Assembly: GCA_021307315.1 (NCBI GenBank) | Contig: JAJSPD010000014.1 | Coordinates: 1 to 64,000 of the forward strand | Direction: 5' to 3' | Source: Bisporella sp. PMI_857 | Taxonomy: Eukaryota; Ascomycota; Leotiomycetes; Helotiales; Helotiaceae | DNA: 64,000 nt | Shown: in pieces, positions 1-11,644 of the stretch | How positions within the stretch are numbered: the first letter of the stretch is position 1 | How the letters are laid out: each line of letters begins with the position of its first letter | The notes under the pieces: model-generated | What the model saw: the letters and a program-made list of their open reading frames with translations, nothing else | What the model was told of the DNA's origin: nothing | The model's database searches: none | Translations under genes and position numbers: made by a program

Positions 1-1829
1 CAACATAGTCACGCTAATGCAGACTGTGTGCTCTAGCATACAGTCCGCGGAAGTACAGAAATGGCGAGCAATGTAATCTGACTGAATCACAGCATACGCA
101 CTTCCGGCAAAGGAGGTGCTCATCACAGCGGTATGATAGAACTTGCGTATTCAAGCGACTGCCATAACATTAAACGACTTTGAAACTAGCCATCTCGAAC
201 TTGAAAAGTTCCCGGTTGGGGAATTCCCAGAACAGCTGTTGCCGGTAGAATGACGATTGTACTGGGCCAGTCTCCATTCTTGCGAGACCTATATCTGTGT
301 TTCGCGTCGTCGCTGAGCATCTCCGAGTGGAATACTCATGCGTAGGCAACCAAGCCATGCTGCTCGCTCACACATGAACTAGAAACCACAAGAACTCAAG
401 AAAAAATGAGCCCACCAACATCATTCACAGCAGAGGTTGCAAGATATCTAAAGCAGCATGCAGTGCTTGACAAAAGACTGCGGATCAGCATTATCGCTCT
501 TGTCAATGACTCGATCAACTTGTGCCCAGTCGATGGTGCTGAACAAGATGCTACAAATGCAACAGGTAATGGCCTCAACATGCTGTTTCCACTTCGAAAT
601 CGGAATAGGCAGCTAACATGCTTTCTCGGTATCACGGGTGATGGAATCCTGTAGAGCGTCAAGATGCTTGGCAGCTTTCGCCGGGAGTGGACATGTCGGT
701 AAGCACACTTTTGTATCAATGTAGGTGATGCGCTGCAATGATGGGTACTTGCTCGCGCTAGAATATCTACTAACAATAAGTCATTATATGAGACCGATGA
801 CCTGGAGAAGAGCTCACGTGAATTAGGGCTAAGCTTATCGGTTTTGGTTTACCATAAATCTGCATAAACACACCAGCCCAGCTCTGAAAAGGACGAAAAT
901 CTTTCATATATACAAGACTGCCAAACCATAAACACCGCTCAAACGACCCTAAAATACACCGGCTTCCATATATTTCACCACTCTCCACCAATCGGGTAGC
1001 GAAAGAGATTTTTATTGAGACGGCCGGCGGTGTAATTCCAAGTTCGTGATGCTTTCTATAGCTGTGTCAGTACCTGCTGATTTACGATCGTGGAAGTCAG
1101 CCTACCGCGTTCAACCACACTCCGTGAAGCATGGTGTAGATAAAAGCCCTCTCAGCAAAATGCCGCCCCCCAGGTCGCTCGTTAAAGTCAAGACTTCTGT
1201 TAATCGGCCGATAGGTTGGAACGTCACGATAGTCGTTGGGCCAATTTGGCCAAGGGCATTCCACCTCCCGGCTTTCTGGTAATCGTTCTTCTTGTTCCGG
1301 TTTAACTTGTTGCTCTGCAGTTACCGACTGCTTTTGTTCCTCGCCGGCTCCGGTGAGGTGTATCGTGTAGTCTTGAAGGACAGTCTGAAGCTGTGTGGCT
1401 GATGATTGAACCATAATCGATGTTGACGCGGGGGGCATTTTTGCGTCCCTTCGACGAGAAGAGAACGAGTTCAGGACGACGAACTGAGTTGCTGCGGAAC
1501 AACCAATGCCTAGAAGATTTACGGAATGCTTAATAGCATACCCGACACAGCTCTATCAAACTCTAATGATCCCTGAAGCTGCCCTTCGGAGCGGAGTGCT
1601 CCCCCACATACCGATATACCGAACCCCGCCAACACTAAGCGGGTGGCAACCAAGACGGACAGGGCGGAGTGCATGAAAATAAGACTGCTGGTGGTATGGG
1701 GAAATTGGATCAATCTTTTGCCATCCATATTCCATACACAACTAGTTCTTCCCTCTCTTTCGACACTCTTTACAAGTTTATTCGTTGCGATCGTGCTTCT
1801 ATCATTACTCACCTCTATCTGAAGTGATA
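1..1829. other. Left-edge stretch with no well-supported gene
   Basis: Only short reading frames occur here on either strand, and none has a recognisable domain or a convincing splice structure. A 113-codon minus-strand frame (1438-1097) is listed separately as the only weak candidate. The last ~270 bp form the upstream region of the dioxygenase gene. Confidence 0.5.
1097..1438 (-). CDS. Possible small uncharacterised protein (weak)
   Basis: An ATG-initiated frame of 113 codons on the minus strand. It has a Gln/Glu-rich middle followed by a Trp/Pro-rich patch (PWPNWPNDYRDVPTYRP) whose composition looks more protein-like than the neighbouring frames. I do not recognise a family and see no introns. 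It could be the end of a decayed gene or a chance frame. Confidence 0.2.
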   Translation of the reverse strand: MPPASTSIMVQSSATQLQTVLQDYTIHLTGAGEEQKQSVTAEQQVKPEQEERLPESREVECPWPNWPNDYRDVPTYRPINRSLDFNERPGGRHFAERAFIYTMLHGVWLNAVG

Positions 1830-2788
1830 ATGGCAAATCAGAAAGGCTTGACGCCGGTTCACTTCTTCTCCCATGGATCCACAATGATGCTGGGGGAGGA
1901 GTCTGAATCCGCAAATTATTGGAAGGCATGTGGCGATGCTGCCCTGGCAAATGGTATTGAACATGTGATCATGATGGTATGTTTGATATCCCTGCACCTT
2001 CGAACCATGTTTGGCAATGTACAGATACTGATATATTCAAATAGGGAGCGCATTGGGCTGCATTGGGTGATGCGATCGAAGTGTCAGGTCATCCAAAGCC
2101 AGGGAAATCACCAGTTGCATACGTTAGACCTGAGGTGTACGAGCCATATGACCTCAACCCTGACTTGCCGATGAGCAGGCGCGTATGCGACATTCTTCAG
2201 AAAGCAGGCTTCAAAGCTAGTGTTAACGATAAATTTGACTGGATTCACGACACATACCTTATTCTAATACGGATGTTCCCTGGCGGATGCCCGCCTACTA
2301 CCATAATAAGCATGAATGCGCGCTACGATCCGCATTACCACATGAAAGTGGGCAGCTCTCTCCGATCTCTGCGCAAGGAAAGGATACTGTTTATCGGCTC
2401 TGGCGGTGCTGTGCACAACCTCTATCGAAACCAGTGGGCTCCCATGATTCGTTACCGCGATAACTTCGGCTTCTCTACACCCCCTGAGAAATGGGCTTTG
2501 GATTTTAGACAAGAGTTTAAGAACGCTTTGATTGGGGATGACTTGGGTGGGAATCCGGGAAGAACTGGAGGGCCGGCTCTTCGGAAAAGAGTTACGGCAT
2601 TAATGAAATTACCCGGGTACCGCGATGCCCATGCTACAGACGATCATTTTATGAGTGCAATGTTTGTGGCAGGTCTTTGTGGGGATTGGGATGATGTAGG
2701 AATGTATGGTGAGCTTGGGGCAGAGACATGGGAGCTTACAAATATGTGTAATTCGCAATTCACGTTAGGAAAATGGGTGGAGGTCTGA
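1830..2788 (+). CDS. DODA-type (LigB-like) extradiol aromatic ring-cleavage dioxygenase
   Basis: Two exons, 1830-1976 and 2045-2788 (GTATGT...TAG intron), give 296 aa. The metal-binding and catalytic histidines of class III extradiol dioxygenases are visible in order: FFSHGSTMM near residue 11, GAHWAALGDA at the start of exon 2, SGGAVHNL in the middle and DAHATDDHF near residue 245. The family opens catechol-type rings using a non-haem metal and O2; the DODA branch includes plant and fungal DOPA dioxygenases. There is no signal peptide, so it is probably cytosolic. It is the first gene of a run of redox enzymes, where it would supply the ring-opening step. All expected histidines are present, so I expect it to be active; the substrate cannot be read from the sequence. 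Confidence 0.9.
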
Positions 2789-3122
2789 TATAATACCATT
2801 TTCATACCAACAACGCAAATCTTACCTGTCCCTTCGATTAGTCTCAATATCCCACTATAAACTCATCTAAACAGGCATGTGAAAGGGATTCTCGCCTCAC
2901 TAATCTGGATTTTTAGGCGCTTAGGCATCAAAGAAAGATTGTTTAATGGGTAATATAAAGCATAGAATCAGGAGGTTGGTTAATTGGCTGTCTCTAGAAG
3001 TTATAGCCAAGGTACTTATATATACATAATTTGTGCCACAGAACCAACTCTCAACACAATTTTATTTCACTCCATTACATGTAAAGTATAAAACTTTTAC
3101 AATGCAGCATTCACTGTGGCTA
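2789..3122. other. Convergent 3' intergenic gap
   Basis: This gap lies between the stop codons of the dioxygenase (+) and the ALDH-like gene (-). It is AT-rich and shows no reading frame or repeat that I can support. Presumably it holds both polyadenylation regions. Confidence 0.5.
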
Positions 3123-4813
3123 TTATCTTCTACTCCGAATCGTTTGTGCTAGTGAAATTATTTTCCACCCGCCATATATGACCGTAGGAACAACAGTAGT
3201 GCACAGAATAACTGTTGCTCCAGTTATGATTCCTTGTTCGAAAAATCCAATAGCGTGTCCAGGAGGTTGGTCTAACGGCTTTAATGGCGCTAATGCCAAT
3301 TTTCGCAATTCTTTCTCCTGAGCCTGAGGATTTCCATCAACCCGACTGACTCTGAGTGCTTTCGATAAAATAGACGAGTTCTTATAGCTCTGCGTCGAAA
3401 ATTGTGGGCGCGTAAGGGAGAAAAGATTCCTGTGGTAGCGATGTGGAGATGCAATGGGATGCGTCAAAGGAGAAGCGGGTCCAACTACCGAATATTGTTA
3501 AACTCTGAACTTCTGAGAGGGGCAAAAGACATACGAAGTAAGTGCAGAGGAATATGATTAACATATGTCAAGTGGCAGTTGATATTTTGACCAACAAACT
3601 TCGCGGTCTCGGGGTCGCAGAAGAGATAACCGGCAGAGAGCACGGAGCTATATTCATTAGCGTCTTTCTTCGTGAAATGCATAGGGAACTAACTCCGCAT
3701 CTGAAAGATATATCGCGTCTGTTAGGCTACTGCATGACAGCACAGCCAAATAGGTACCGGAGATTTTCATGCGTGCCACTTTAGAGGTTCTGTGAGAGTA
3801 TTAGCATTGTAAGTGTGAGCCGGTAATTCTCGCTTCCGAACCTGTCTTGTATGTCCATGATTTTGAAGTCCGCGGATCCAAATGCGATAAGTTCGCCTTT
3901 CTTCTCTGCTTCTTGGATAGCGCTTTTCACTTCCTTCAATGCACTTGAACCGTCCTTGCTCTTCTGAGAGCTCTTGGCAAACAATTTACTAGCAATCGTT
4001 GTGCAGGCCTCGAAAAACTGCTGATGGACGAATTCATTGACGATTACGAGGTCAGGCGCATAAGGCGAATTTCCCTGGTAGCTGAAACGAGCAGTCACAA
4101 TCTCTTTTGCGGCGGTCTCGACATCAGCAGTCCTATCCACTATCGCTATCGTGCGGGTTTTGGGTGATGAGGATAAGTCGTATGACCTTGTAGCGTCGAA
4201 TTTGCTTGACCCCGTCTGGTCAACCAAGACATGGCAAGGAAGCTTTGAGGTGTCGATCTTATCAACGCTAACCTGGAATGTATCTTGGTCCAAGGCACCG
4301 GCGAAAATAGGTTGTAAAACAGAATCGAGGACGAAGTTAGAGGGATCAGCCTATTCGGAGGTTAGATGGCTAGTGCAGAGATCTTATGTGACAACTCACT
4401 TCTAACAAGATACAATTACCCGCTGCAATTGCTGCCGCAATAGGAGCTACTATCGAGTAGAGACGTGTGTGTGCAGCAGGCCGAATGACAGCTAGTCCAA
4501 TTCCAATCTGACGATCGATATCATCCTTCCCTTCTGCCACAAGAAATTCCGCTTTGCGCTCATCCTTCAGATTCAGGCGTTCATAGTTCTGCCGCACAGC
4601 ATCCAATGCCCAAAAATATACTGATTCAACCTCGAGGCTCGCAAGGAAAGTATCTCTCTCAATTGCACTGCATACTGAATCCGAGTGCTGAGACAGAGTA
4701 GCATGTAGGGCGTGCAGTTGTTTCTGGCGGTATCGAATGTTTCTACAACGTCCGTCGACAATTGCAGCACTCAGATTATTGATTTGAACCTCGCTATTGG
4801 ATTTGAAGGCCAT
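3123..4813 (-). CDS. Aldehyde-dehydrogenase-fold protein with C-terminal membrane anchor, catalytic residues missing
   Basis: Five exons (4813-4400, 4350-3842, 3789-3694, 3647-3535, 3484-3123) give 497 aa. The order of conserved blocks matches fungal ALDH family 3-like proteins: an N-terminal helical region, a PxAAAIAAGN-type cofactor segment (VAPIAAAIAAGNCILLE), a VDRTADVE block, PYAPDLVIVNEF, and HLTYVNHIP near the end. The tail has DQPPGHAIGFFEQG followed by a ~20-residue hydrophobic segment, suggesting membrane attachment. Where active enzymes have ELGGK and GQxCxxPD, this protein has DLSSSPK and QGNSPYAPD. The catalytic Glu and Cys are therefore absent and it may be a pseudoenzyme. The ATG at 4813 is the first in frame. 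It shares a 359 bp upstream region with the divergent cupin gene. Confidence 0.85.
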
Positions 4814-5172
4814 GTTGGAAGCTCTCAATCGCAAACTGCAGGAAAACGGTAGCTTCGTTCATCTAGAACAACAGGTCATATTGCATTTGGCTATCAAGGA
4901 TATGGTCCTAGTCCGAAATGTGGGTCGTCGGTTTGTGGGGTGAAGATATTTATGGGGCCGAACAAGAATCAAGCAAATGCCGATAGAGAACGAGGCTTTT
5001 GCCATCAAGTTCCGCTGTGCAAGTAATCAAGTCATTATTTCTTTAAAGTAATTTTTGTTTCATTTTCATGTCATTGCTTTGAATTTTGCTCCGATTTGCT
5101 TCTTCATTGCATACCTCCTTGACCGAAAGCTCTTGCTACCAACACTGCTAAACACTGAGCCACTCTATCAAA
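4814..5172. promoter_or_regulatory. Divergent promoter between ALDH-like and cupin genes
   Basis: The two start codons face away from each other across 359 bp, so this gap must hold both promoters. A pyrimidine-rich T/TTTC tract runs through about 5035-5110 ahead of the cupin gene. I see no specific operator that I can name. Confidence 0.5.
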
Positions 5173-5736
5173 ATGTCTGCGGAGACAGATCGTGGCCTTA
5201 CACATCCTAAACGCTTCATCACAGCTCATGATGAAACAGGGAAAGCAGTTTTCTCATCCTCGATACCGGAACCGGTAGAATTCGAGCAGATTCCTAATGA
5301 TGCTATCTTCTCCCTCTGTTACGCTACAAACACGACACCAGTCAACCTGGGCTCAAACAACGACATAAAGACTTATAACCAATATCTCAACAAAAAGCCT
5401 GGCGTTATGATCCCTGGCGGATCGGTGTTACGAATGGTGGATATGCCCCCTGGAGCGACATCTCCAATGCATCGGACCACTTCCCTTGATTACGGAGTTG
5501 TGCTTGCTGGGAATGTGGAACTGATTCTCGATTCCGGCGAAGTGAGAGCGATGCGAGTTGGAGACATGAGCGTCCAACGCGGTACTATGCATGCTTGGAG
5601 GAACATGAGCAAGACGGAGTGGGCAAGAATGTTATATATTTTGCTTGAAGCAGAGCCATTGGAACTGGCAGGGAAGGTCTTGGGGGAGGATTATGGAGGT
5701 TTACAAGTCCCCGCATCCTCTAGAGCAGATCACTAA
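5173..5736 (+). CDS. Single-domain cupin protein
   Basis: A single-exon gene of 187 aa. A small beta-barrel cupin is recognisable from residue ~85 to ~160. The first motif is PGATSPMHRTTSLDYGVVLAG (Pro-Gly, His, Asp-Tyr-Gly). The second is VGDMSVQRGTMHAWRN, carrying the conserved metal-ligand His and Asn. This subfamily is frequent in fungal secondary-metabolism and aromatic-degradation clusters, where members act as small metalloenzymes (decarboxylases, isomerases, dioxygenases). The precise reaction cannot be told from the sequence. It is divergent from the ALDH-like gene and upstream of the FAD oxidoreductase in the same orientation. Confidence 0.85.
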   Translation: MSAETDRGLTHPKRFITAHDETGKAVFSSSIPEPVEFEQIPNDAIFSLCYATNTTPVNLGSNNDIKTYNQYLNKKPGVMIPGGSVLRMVDMPPGATSPMHRTTSLDYGVVLAGNVELILDSGEVRAMRVGDMSVQRGTMHAWRNMSKTEWARMLYILLEAEPLELAGKVLGEDYGGLQVPASSRADH

Positions 5737-6272
5737 ATGCTCATTTGACGTAATCCTGGCCAAGTAATACCGCTTTCATCAGGCAATATTGAATCACTCA
5801 ATCAATATCAATTTTTTATCATGAATATGCTTCACCAGCCTAACCCACGCTGATACGGTTTAGTACCCTGAGCCGTGTTAAAACCAATTGATGAACTGTG
5901 ACCAATGAAATTTATCGTCTTAATGCTGGTAGTTTGCCTAGACGCCTCAAACCTTAAAACGCTCAACATTTCCGATCCAGGTGTAAAACGGGTCTCTCCG
6001 CATCCGATGGCATAGAAGTAATAGTAACTATGATACCCCGCATAGCCGCGCGGACGGTCTTGGTTAAGCCTACTTTCACCCCACGATTGCCCCTGGATTA
6101 TGCGTCGGCTGAGTGTGGGGTCTATACTAGCTCTCGCCGTTCCCGAGCTCTGGAACACTTATGTCGCATATAGAAGATTGATAAAAAACCTTAGAGTTTT
6201 CATGGCCTGCCTGTTACTTCTTAAAATCATTGTTACATTTATCCTAGCTTCTTAGCATTGAGTTCTTCAAGT
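5737..6272. other. Intergenic, upstream of the FAD oxidoreductase
   Basis: This contains the cupin 3' end and the promoter of the next plus-strand gene. Only frames without domain similarity are present. Confidence 0.45.
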
Positions 6273-7814
6273 ATGTCGACCATCATTTATCAAGATTCTC
6301 CGGAGTATGAGCAGGCTCGAGTTGGTCGAGTATTCAACCATCGTCGGCCCGAAAGATACCCTAAAGGTGTAGTGGAAGCTACATCTGTCGAGCAGATTGT
6401 AGAGGCAGTCAAGTTAGCAAATGAGCTAGGATGTAGAGTATCTGTTCGATCAGGTGGCCATAGTTGGGCTGCATGGTCGGTGCGGGATAATGCCATCCTC
6501 ATTGACCTTGGAAAGTACAAGCTTATGGAGCTGTATGACTCAAACAACATGGTTAAGGTTTCCCCAAGTACCACTGGCCAGACGCTCAATACCTACCTCG
6601 CGACAGTTGGAAAGTGGTTTGGCGGAGGCCACGTACCAACTGTTGGCCTAGGCGGATTCCTTCTACAAGGTGGGATGGGGTGGAATTGTGCAGTAAGTCA
6701 TCTGCACTTAAAATTTTGACGACAATATTTTCTAACAATATGTTAGAATTGGGGTTGGGCATGCGAGAAAGTGAAGGCAGTCGATGTGGTAACAAGCGAT
6801 GGGAGAGAACTCCACTGTACTGAAACAGAAAATAGCGAGCTGCTATGGGCCGCTCGTGGAGCTGGACCAGGTGAGTTAGCGATTGTAGCATGTTTGATTC
6901 ATTCTAATTCTTATTTTTGAGGTTTCCCTGCTATCGTTACCGCCTTTCATTTAGAGCTGCGTGACGTTTACAAGGTCATGAGAGCTGCAACCTTTCAATG
7001 GCCAATGTCAGAATATGAGAGGATCATGGAATGGACCCTGAAGGTTAGTTCAGACCACTTTAAACATTGTTATTCAGATTTTAGAGTTAATTGCTGATCA
7101 GCACAGGCATGCCGAGAATGTGATGAGACTATTGAAGCTGTTGCAGTTGCTCTTTTTGTCGAAGGACGTACTGAGCCAGTCATTATGTCGCACTTTTTAA
7201 CATTTCAACAAACCGAAGAGGCAGCTAAAGCAGCGCTTCACCATATTTCTAGCACTCGGCCAGATGGCGCCATTATGGAAAAACCATTTGAGCCAACAGG
7301 CTTGTTTGAAGAATATGCTGCGCAGCTGGTTGCCAACCCGGAAAAGCATCGTTATTTCTGCGACAATGCTTACATCAACAACGACTCCAATGTAGTCGAA
7401 GTCTTGCGAGACTCGTTTGAAACTCTACCTAGAAACACGAAAAGTTTCTCTCTCTACTATCATATGGGACGTACATCAGAGCGTCAATTGCCGGATATGG
7501 CGCTGTCTATGGAAACGGATCACTACTTCGCGTCATATACTATCACTGAATCGGATGAAGATGATGCAAGGTGTAGATCATGGCTGTCAAATATTATGGG
7601 CAGTATGGAGCGGGAGTCGGCCGGGGCATATTTGGGCGATTCCGACTTCCAAGCACGGAGAACCAAATTCTGGGGTGACGCTCAAGGGAAGAAGCTGATG
7701 GATATAAGACGTAAATGGGATCCAAAGGGTGTTGTTTGTGGATACTTGGATGTTGAAGACAAATCCGGTCCTGCGGGTCTTGAGAACGTTCATGAATGGC
7801 AGTCAAAGCTTTAG
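6273..7814 (+). CDS. FAD-linked oxidoreductase, BBE-like (VAO/PCMH fold)
   Basis: Four exons (6273-6692, 6747-6870, 6922-7043, 7107-7814) encode 457 aa. The PCMH-type FAD domain begins with YPKGVVEATSVEQIVEAV. It then has VRSGGHSWAAW, whose His is the usual covalent FAD attachment, and GGGHVPTVGLGGFLLQGGMGWN, with a Cys and WGWACEKV across the first splice junction. The second domain has the usual FPAIVTAFHLEL and ends at FWGDAQGKKLMDIRRKWDPKG without a separate long BBE domain. Members oxidise alcohols, sugars or aromatic intermediates with O2 as acceptor. There is no signal peptide, so it is probably intracellular. The upstream in-frame TTG is not used here; the ATG at 6273 is preferred. 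Confidence 0.85.
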
Positions 7815-8164
7815 TATCGTACTTCCAGATTTAGGATAAGAATGGCGGTGTATAGATCGATATTCCAATGTATCTTTTCACCACATGAATTCAAGTTTTC
7901 ATCGATCAAGAAACAGATGAAAAGTCGGTCCTTCTTGAACTTCCAAACGTTATCGCCATAAAATCAATCACTGGATGTCTTAGCTTGCCCCGAGATATTT
8001 GGTGAAATAATGTCGAATCTATTTCTCGCAATATTTGGTAGTCAAAGATGCACATATTTCTTCTGATTTTCATCTCAAATGTCACCCTGTGCATGTAAAT
8101 GATCTAAGGAAACATGCTCATATTCTGAATCTACAGTAAAAGGTAGCAAAAATCCAGCCCCAAC
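7815..8164. other. Convergent 3' intergenic gap
   Basis: This lies between the FAD oxidoreductase (+) and SDR (-) stop codons. I see no gene or repeat. Confidence 0.5.
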
Positions 8165-8929
8165 TCATCCATTGATCCATAAACCACCGCAAGTATTTAT
8201 ATTAACGCCATTGATCCAACTAGCGTCTGGAAGACACAGCATTGTCACCGAATATGCAATCTCCTTCGGGGTCCCGAGACGTGACCCCGCAGGAGTTTTA
8301 TCAATCACCGGTTGTATCAGCTTCATCATCGCTTCTCCAGCTTCCGCAAACCCTTCGGTGCTGGTCGGCCCAGGGCTGACAGAATTCACGGTACATCCGT
8401 ACTTTCTAGGTAATTCCCTGGCCCAAACCCTCGTCATTGAATCCACCATTCCTTTGGTGCCTGCGTAGATGGTCTGCATAGGCGGGCATTCCTTTGCAGA
8501 AATGCTGCTGATATTGACGATTCGTGAATCTTTTGGTGAAAGATGTTTGAGCGCCTCTTGAGTGAGGAGAAAGGTGCCGCGACAGTTGAGATTCACCAAA
8601 CTGTCCCAGTGCGCAAGTGTTTGATCTTCAAACGGCAAGTTAACTGCTATACCGGCGTTATTGACGAGTATATCGATCTTGCCATATTTTGCAACAGCTT
8701 GATCAATCAAGGATTTAGGCCCATCTGGCGTAGAAATGTCTGCTTGGACAGCAATTCCTTCCGTCTTAAAAGTTGCTAGGACGCCATCGGCGCGCTCTTT
8801 GAACTCAGCAAAAGGATAGTTGATGACAACGTTGGCCCCCTGAGCAGATAGCTCACGGGCAATCTGAGCGCCTATGCCAGAGTCTGAGGCACTAATAACA
8901 GCAACCTTGTTTTCAAGTAGGTTGTTCAT
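8165..8929 (-). CDS. Short-chain dehydrogenase/reductase (classical SDR)
   Basis: A single exon of 254 aa starting at the ATG 8929. The Rossmann nucleotide motif is SASDSGIG (residues 13-20), an S-for-T variant of TGxxxGIG. NNAG follows at ~90. The catalytic Ser lies in NISSIS (~140) and YAGTK supplies Tyr155 and Lys159. The end (MLCLPDASWINGVNINTCGGL) matches the C-terminal SDR signature. All catalytic residues are present, so NAD(P)-dependent alcohol/ketone interconversion is likely. The substrate is unknown; the cluster context suggests a catabolic intermediate. Confidence 0.9.
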   Translation of the reverse strand: MNNLLENKVAVISASDSGIGAQIARELSAQGANVVINYPFAEFKERADGVLATFKTEGIAVQADISTPDGPKSLIDQAVAKYGKIDILVNNAGIAVNLPFEDQTLAHWDSLVNLNCRGTFLLTQEALKHLSPKDSRIVNISSISAKECPPMQTIYAGTKGMVDSMTRVWARELPRKYGCTVNSVSPGPTSTEGFAEAGEAMMKLIQPVIDKTPAGSRLGTPKEIAYSVTMLCLPDASWINGVNINTCGGLWING

Positions 8930-9652
8930 AGTTGCAGGTTCACAAAAACTAGATGAAGACTCAATGCATCACTTAGAAAGTATTAACATATCTTCTAGTA
9001 ACCAAAGTCGTATATGACCCATGCATGCTGATTCGATCAAATGCTATCTTAGTAGCGCATAGCCAAGCAATCGCGGCTTGAGGCCCGGGTCCTGAAATGG
9101 CGGGTTGGGAATGGGGATTGCGCGGCTGACCACCATTACCCCGCCTCCACATTCGGCTCGGAAATCACCCAGGCCCTCAGCTCTACTCCACTTTCCGAGC
9201 CGGGCTCCCACAATAGCTCCCCACCAAAATGGCCCCTGCTCCAAGTCCACCCGACCCGAACGAGTAGAGGAGAAGTTTCAGGAACCAGAACGGAGACATC
9301 GGGTGTATGCTTCCATGCATAAGATGAGCATTAGCGGAAACTTGATTAGTACTCCGTAAGATCTGGCGGACTACGATTTTGCTGTGTTGAGATCTCGGCG
9401 TGATAGGAATTATCCGATTACGTGCACCCTGCACAATGATGAGAGGTGAGGTTACATGTTAAAGGATGGATTACGATAGTCCCAAGGCTTGAGTACAGTC
9501 GGCTCAAGTGTGTTAAAAAGCGTAAGCTCGGTTCCCTTTCGAAATAGGTGCTGGGACCATTCAGTACTTCAAATCACGAGATGTTGCTGTAGATGGAATG
9601 GCACAGATCTCTATGACGGCAAAATCGTATTGGCTTTAATCTGATACTCTTC
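8930..9652. other. Intergenic, SDR promoter and 3' region of hydrolase
   Basis: Only short unsupported frames occur. The GC-rich patch at about 9080-9250 contains no recognisable gene. Confidence 0.4.
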
Positions 9653-11644
9653 CTAAGCGTTTTCTGCAGGGATAATAGGCAGAACAACATAATTTTCAAG
9701 TCCTTCTGCAAAGTGGATATGATTCTGCCCAGCAAATACGTCTTGCGGCCTGTGAAACGATTAGTATTTTGTAGTATTCACAAATAAAAATAGCGTTGAC
9801 TGACCTGTCCTTCTCCGACTTGTGCTGGAATACTCCGCAGCCATGGGTGTCGCCAGAGCTAACCTCGAAGATAAGCTTTCCACCCTTTTCAACGACTACA
9901 TTTGTAGGCCAGATTTCAACGTCGACTCCATAAGCCACTCCTGGAAGGACTTCTTGTACATCTGTGCTCAAGTAGTCTCTGAATGGCATGATCTCGCTGT
10001 GTCGAGGGCTGTTCGGATTCGTCTTTCGCATGCTGACGCGCAACCATCCTTTTGTGAGCGGAACGCCGTCGCCGGCTGTGCCAGTATAGAGAATCTCTTC
10101 TCCTGATGGGGCGATATGGCGAAGTGTCACAAAAATATCAATATCTTTCGGAGCTTCGGCGGTACCCTGTAGTGGCGTAATGGAAACGTTCAAGTGCGCT
10201 AATACATGGCCAGTGATTTCTGTCTCTTCTTCAAAAGGAAGGGTTTTGAATTGAATCAGTTGTGGGTTGGACAAAGTGCCTTTAGCCTGGTAGCTCAATT
10301 TGGTCTCTGAGGGTTCTTGAAGGCCTGGTTCTAAGGTGCCAGAGGGGGTCAAATAGTATTTAGTATATGCAGTTCTCGGAATTGGCCATGCAGACTCCGT
10401 TCGCTTCTCGAACTCTTTCTCCGCCGCTGCGTTGTTGAATCCTTTGTTGCCTCTTCGGAGCGTCAGGGTAACTGGAGGCAATTTCCCAGTTTCTGCCCAG
10501 CCCTCGCAATCTTCTCCTTTTAGAAATGCATCCAAAAAGCTCTTCTGTACCTCCACTTCCTCCTTATAGTAGAATGGAAGATCGTGGCGGCCAGTAATAA
10601 AACGCAGATACTTGAACTTAGAACCGGCCCACTTATATCCTTCCACATTGCCACGCAAATGAAGCAAAATACCGCCCCAATTCGCAACCGAAAGTAAGGG
10701 GACTTCGATATCTTCCAAGCGGTAATCCTTAGACGCATAGTAGTCGTCATCCATAAACTTATTAGCCTCATTATCTTCTGTTTGGTCCCTTCGATTAAGA
10801 ATCAGTTGTTCCTCTGTCAAATCTCCTTCAATCGTATCCTCCTGGCCTCTAGCTCCCGGACCATCAGGAGGAAACTTCAGTTTCGACCGGCCACTTTTGC
10901 CGTACTGATTCACTATTACCTGGCGATTCCACCAGAACGAGATGAAATTATTAGAAAGAATCCCCCCATGACGGCAGCGGTCTCGATAATAATCACCCAT
11001 GCCTTCCCACGGAATAATCGCAGCTAAGCCTTTCGGTCTTCTTGCAGCGACTCGCCATTGACTCCCTAAGAAGTTTCAGCAGCGTCTTTGTTGCTTTGGA
11101 TGTTCCGTTGCCGGGCTTCCTACCTGCATAATAGCTGATTCCCAACAGTCCTACCTTTCCAGAAGACCACGGCTGTTCAGCGGCCCATTCTACTACATCA
11201 AAAAAGCATTCACTGGTTCCTCGTGACATGGTATCCAAAAGTCCTGGGGATTGTCCCAAACCTCTTTCATCACATCGCACTATAGCATACCCATTCTTTG
11301 TCCAAAATACTGGATCGGGAGTCTCCCATGCGCTGTATTTGCTCCTATGCTCCGGGTTGACTTCAGAAAAGGAGCCAGCGAAGAACCTGTTTCTATAAGT
11401 ATAGTTCTGGCCTTTAAAGGTAATATTTTACAAACGTTGCGTAGGGAATATCTTTGCCATATGGCCCATAAGTAACTAGTACTGGGAAACGTTTCCCATC
11501 TGAAGTCAGGGGCCGGTAAACATTGCATCTAACAGGCAATTCGGAGTTCTTCAAGGGAATAGAAACATTTTTCTCGAAGATCAATTGATGTTCTTCGTCG
11601 TGATGAACCTCGCGTAAGTCTCGAATGGTGTTCGAAGCTGCCAT
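9653..11644 (-). CDS. CocE/NonD family (X-Pro dipeptidyl-peptidase-like, S15) alpha/beta hydrolase
   Basis: Four exons (11644-11436, 11386-11124, 11065-9805, 9749-9653) give 609 aa. The N-terminal half is an alpha/beta hydrolase: VTYGPYGKDIPY, NPEHRSKYSAWETPDP, VRCDERGLGQS, then the nucleophile elbow GLLGISYYAG with Ser. TGRHDLPFYY likely supplies the His region. The C-terminal half (from ~residue 380) is the beta-sandwich X-Pro DPP C-terminal domain, with LAHLNVSITP and IFVTLRHIAPSGEE. Relatives include cocaine esterase and NonD; they hydrolyse esters or amides and some acyl lactones. There is no signal peptide. It shares a 508 bp divergent promoter with the HisD-like gene. The ATG at 11644 is the first in frame; the upstream TTG is ignored. 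Confidence 0.9.

Noticed and set aside
396..776. Overlapping opposite-strand frames near the left edge as genes
   Set aside because: Neither strand has a recognisable motif, splice pattern or start context; both look like chance.
3535..3789. Frameshift inside the ALDH-like gene
   Set aside because: Three short introns (52, 46 and 50 bp) with good donors and branch-like CTAAT sequences restore one continuous frame, so the gene is intact.
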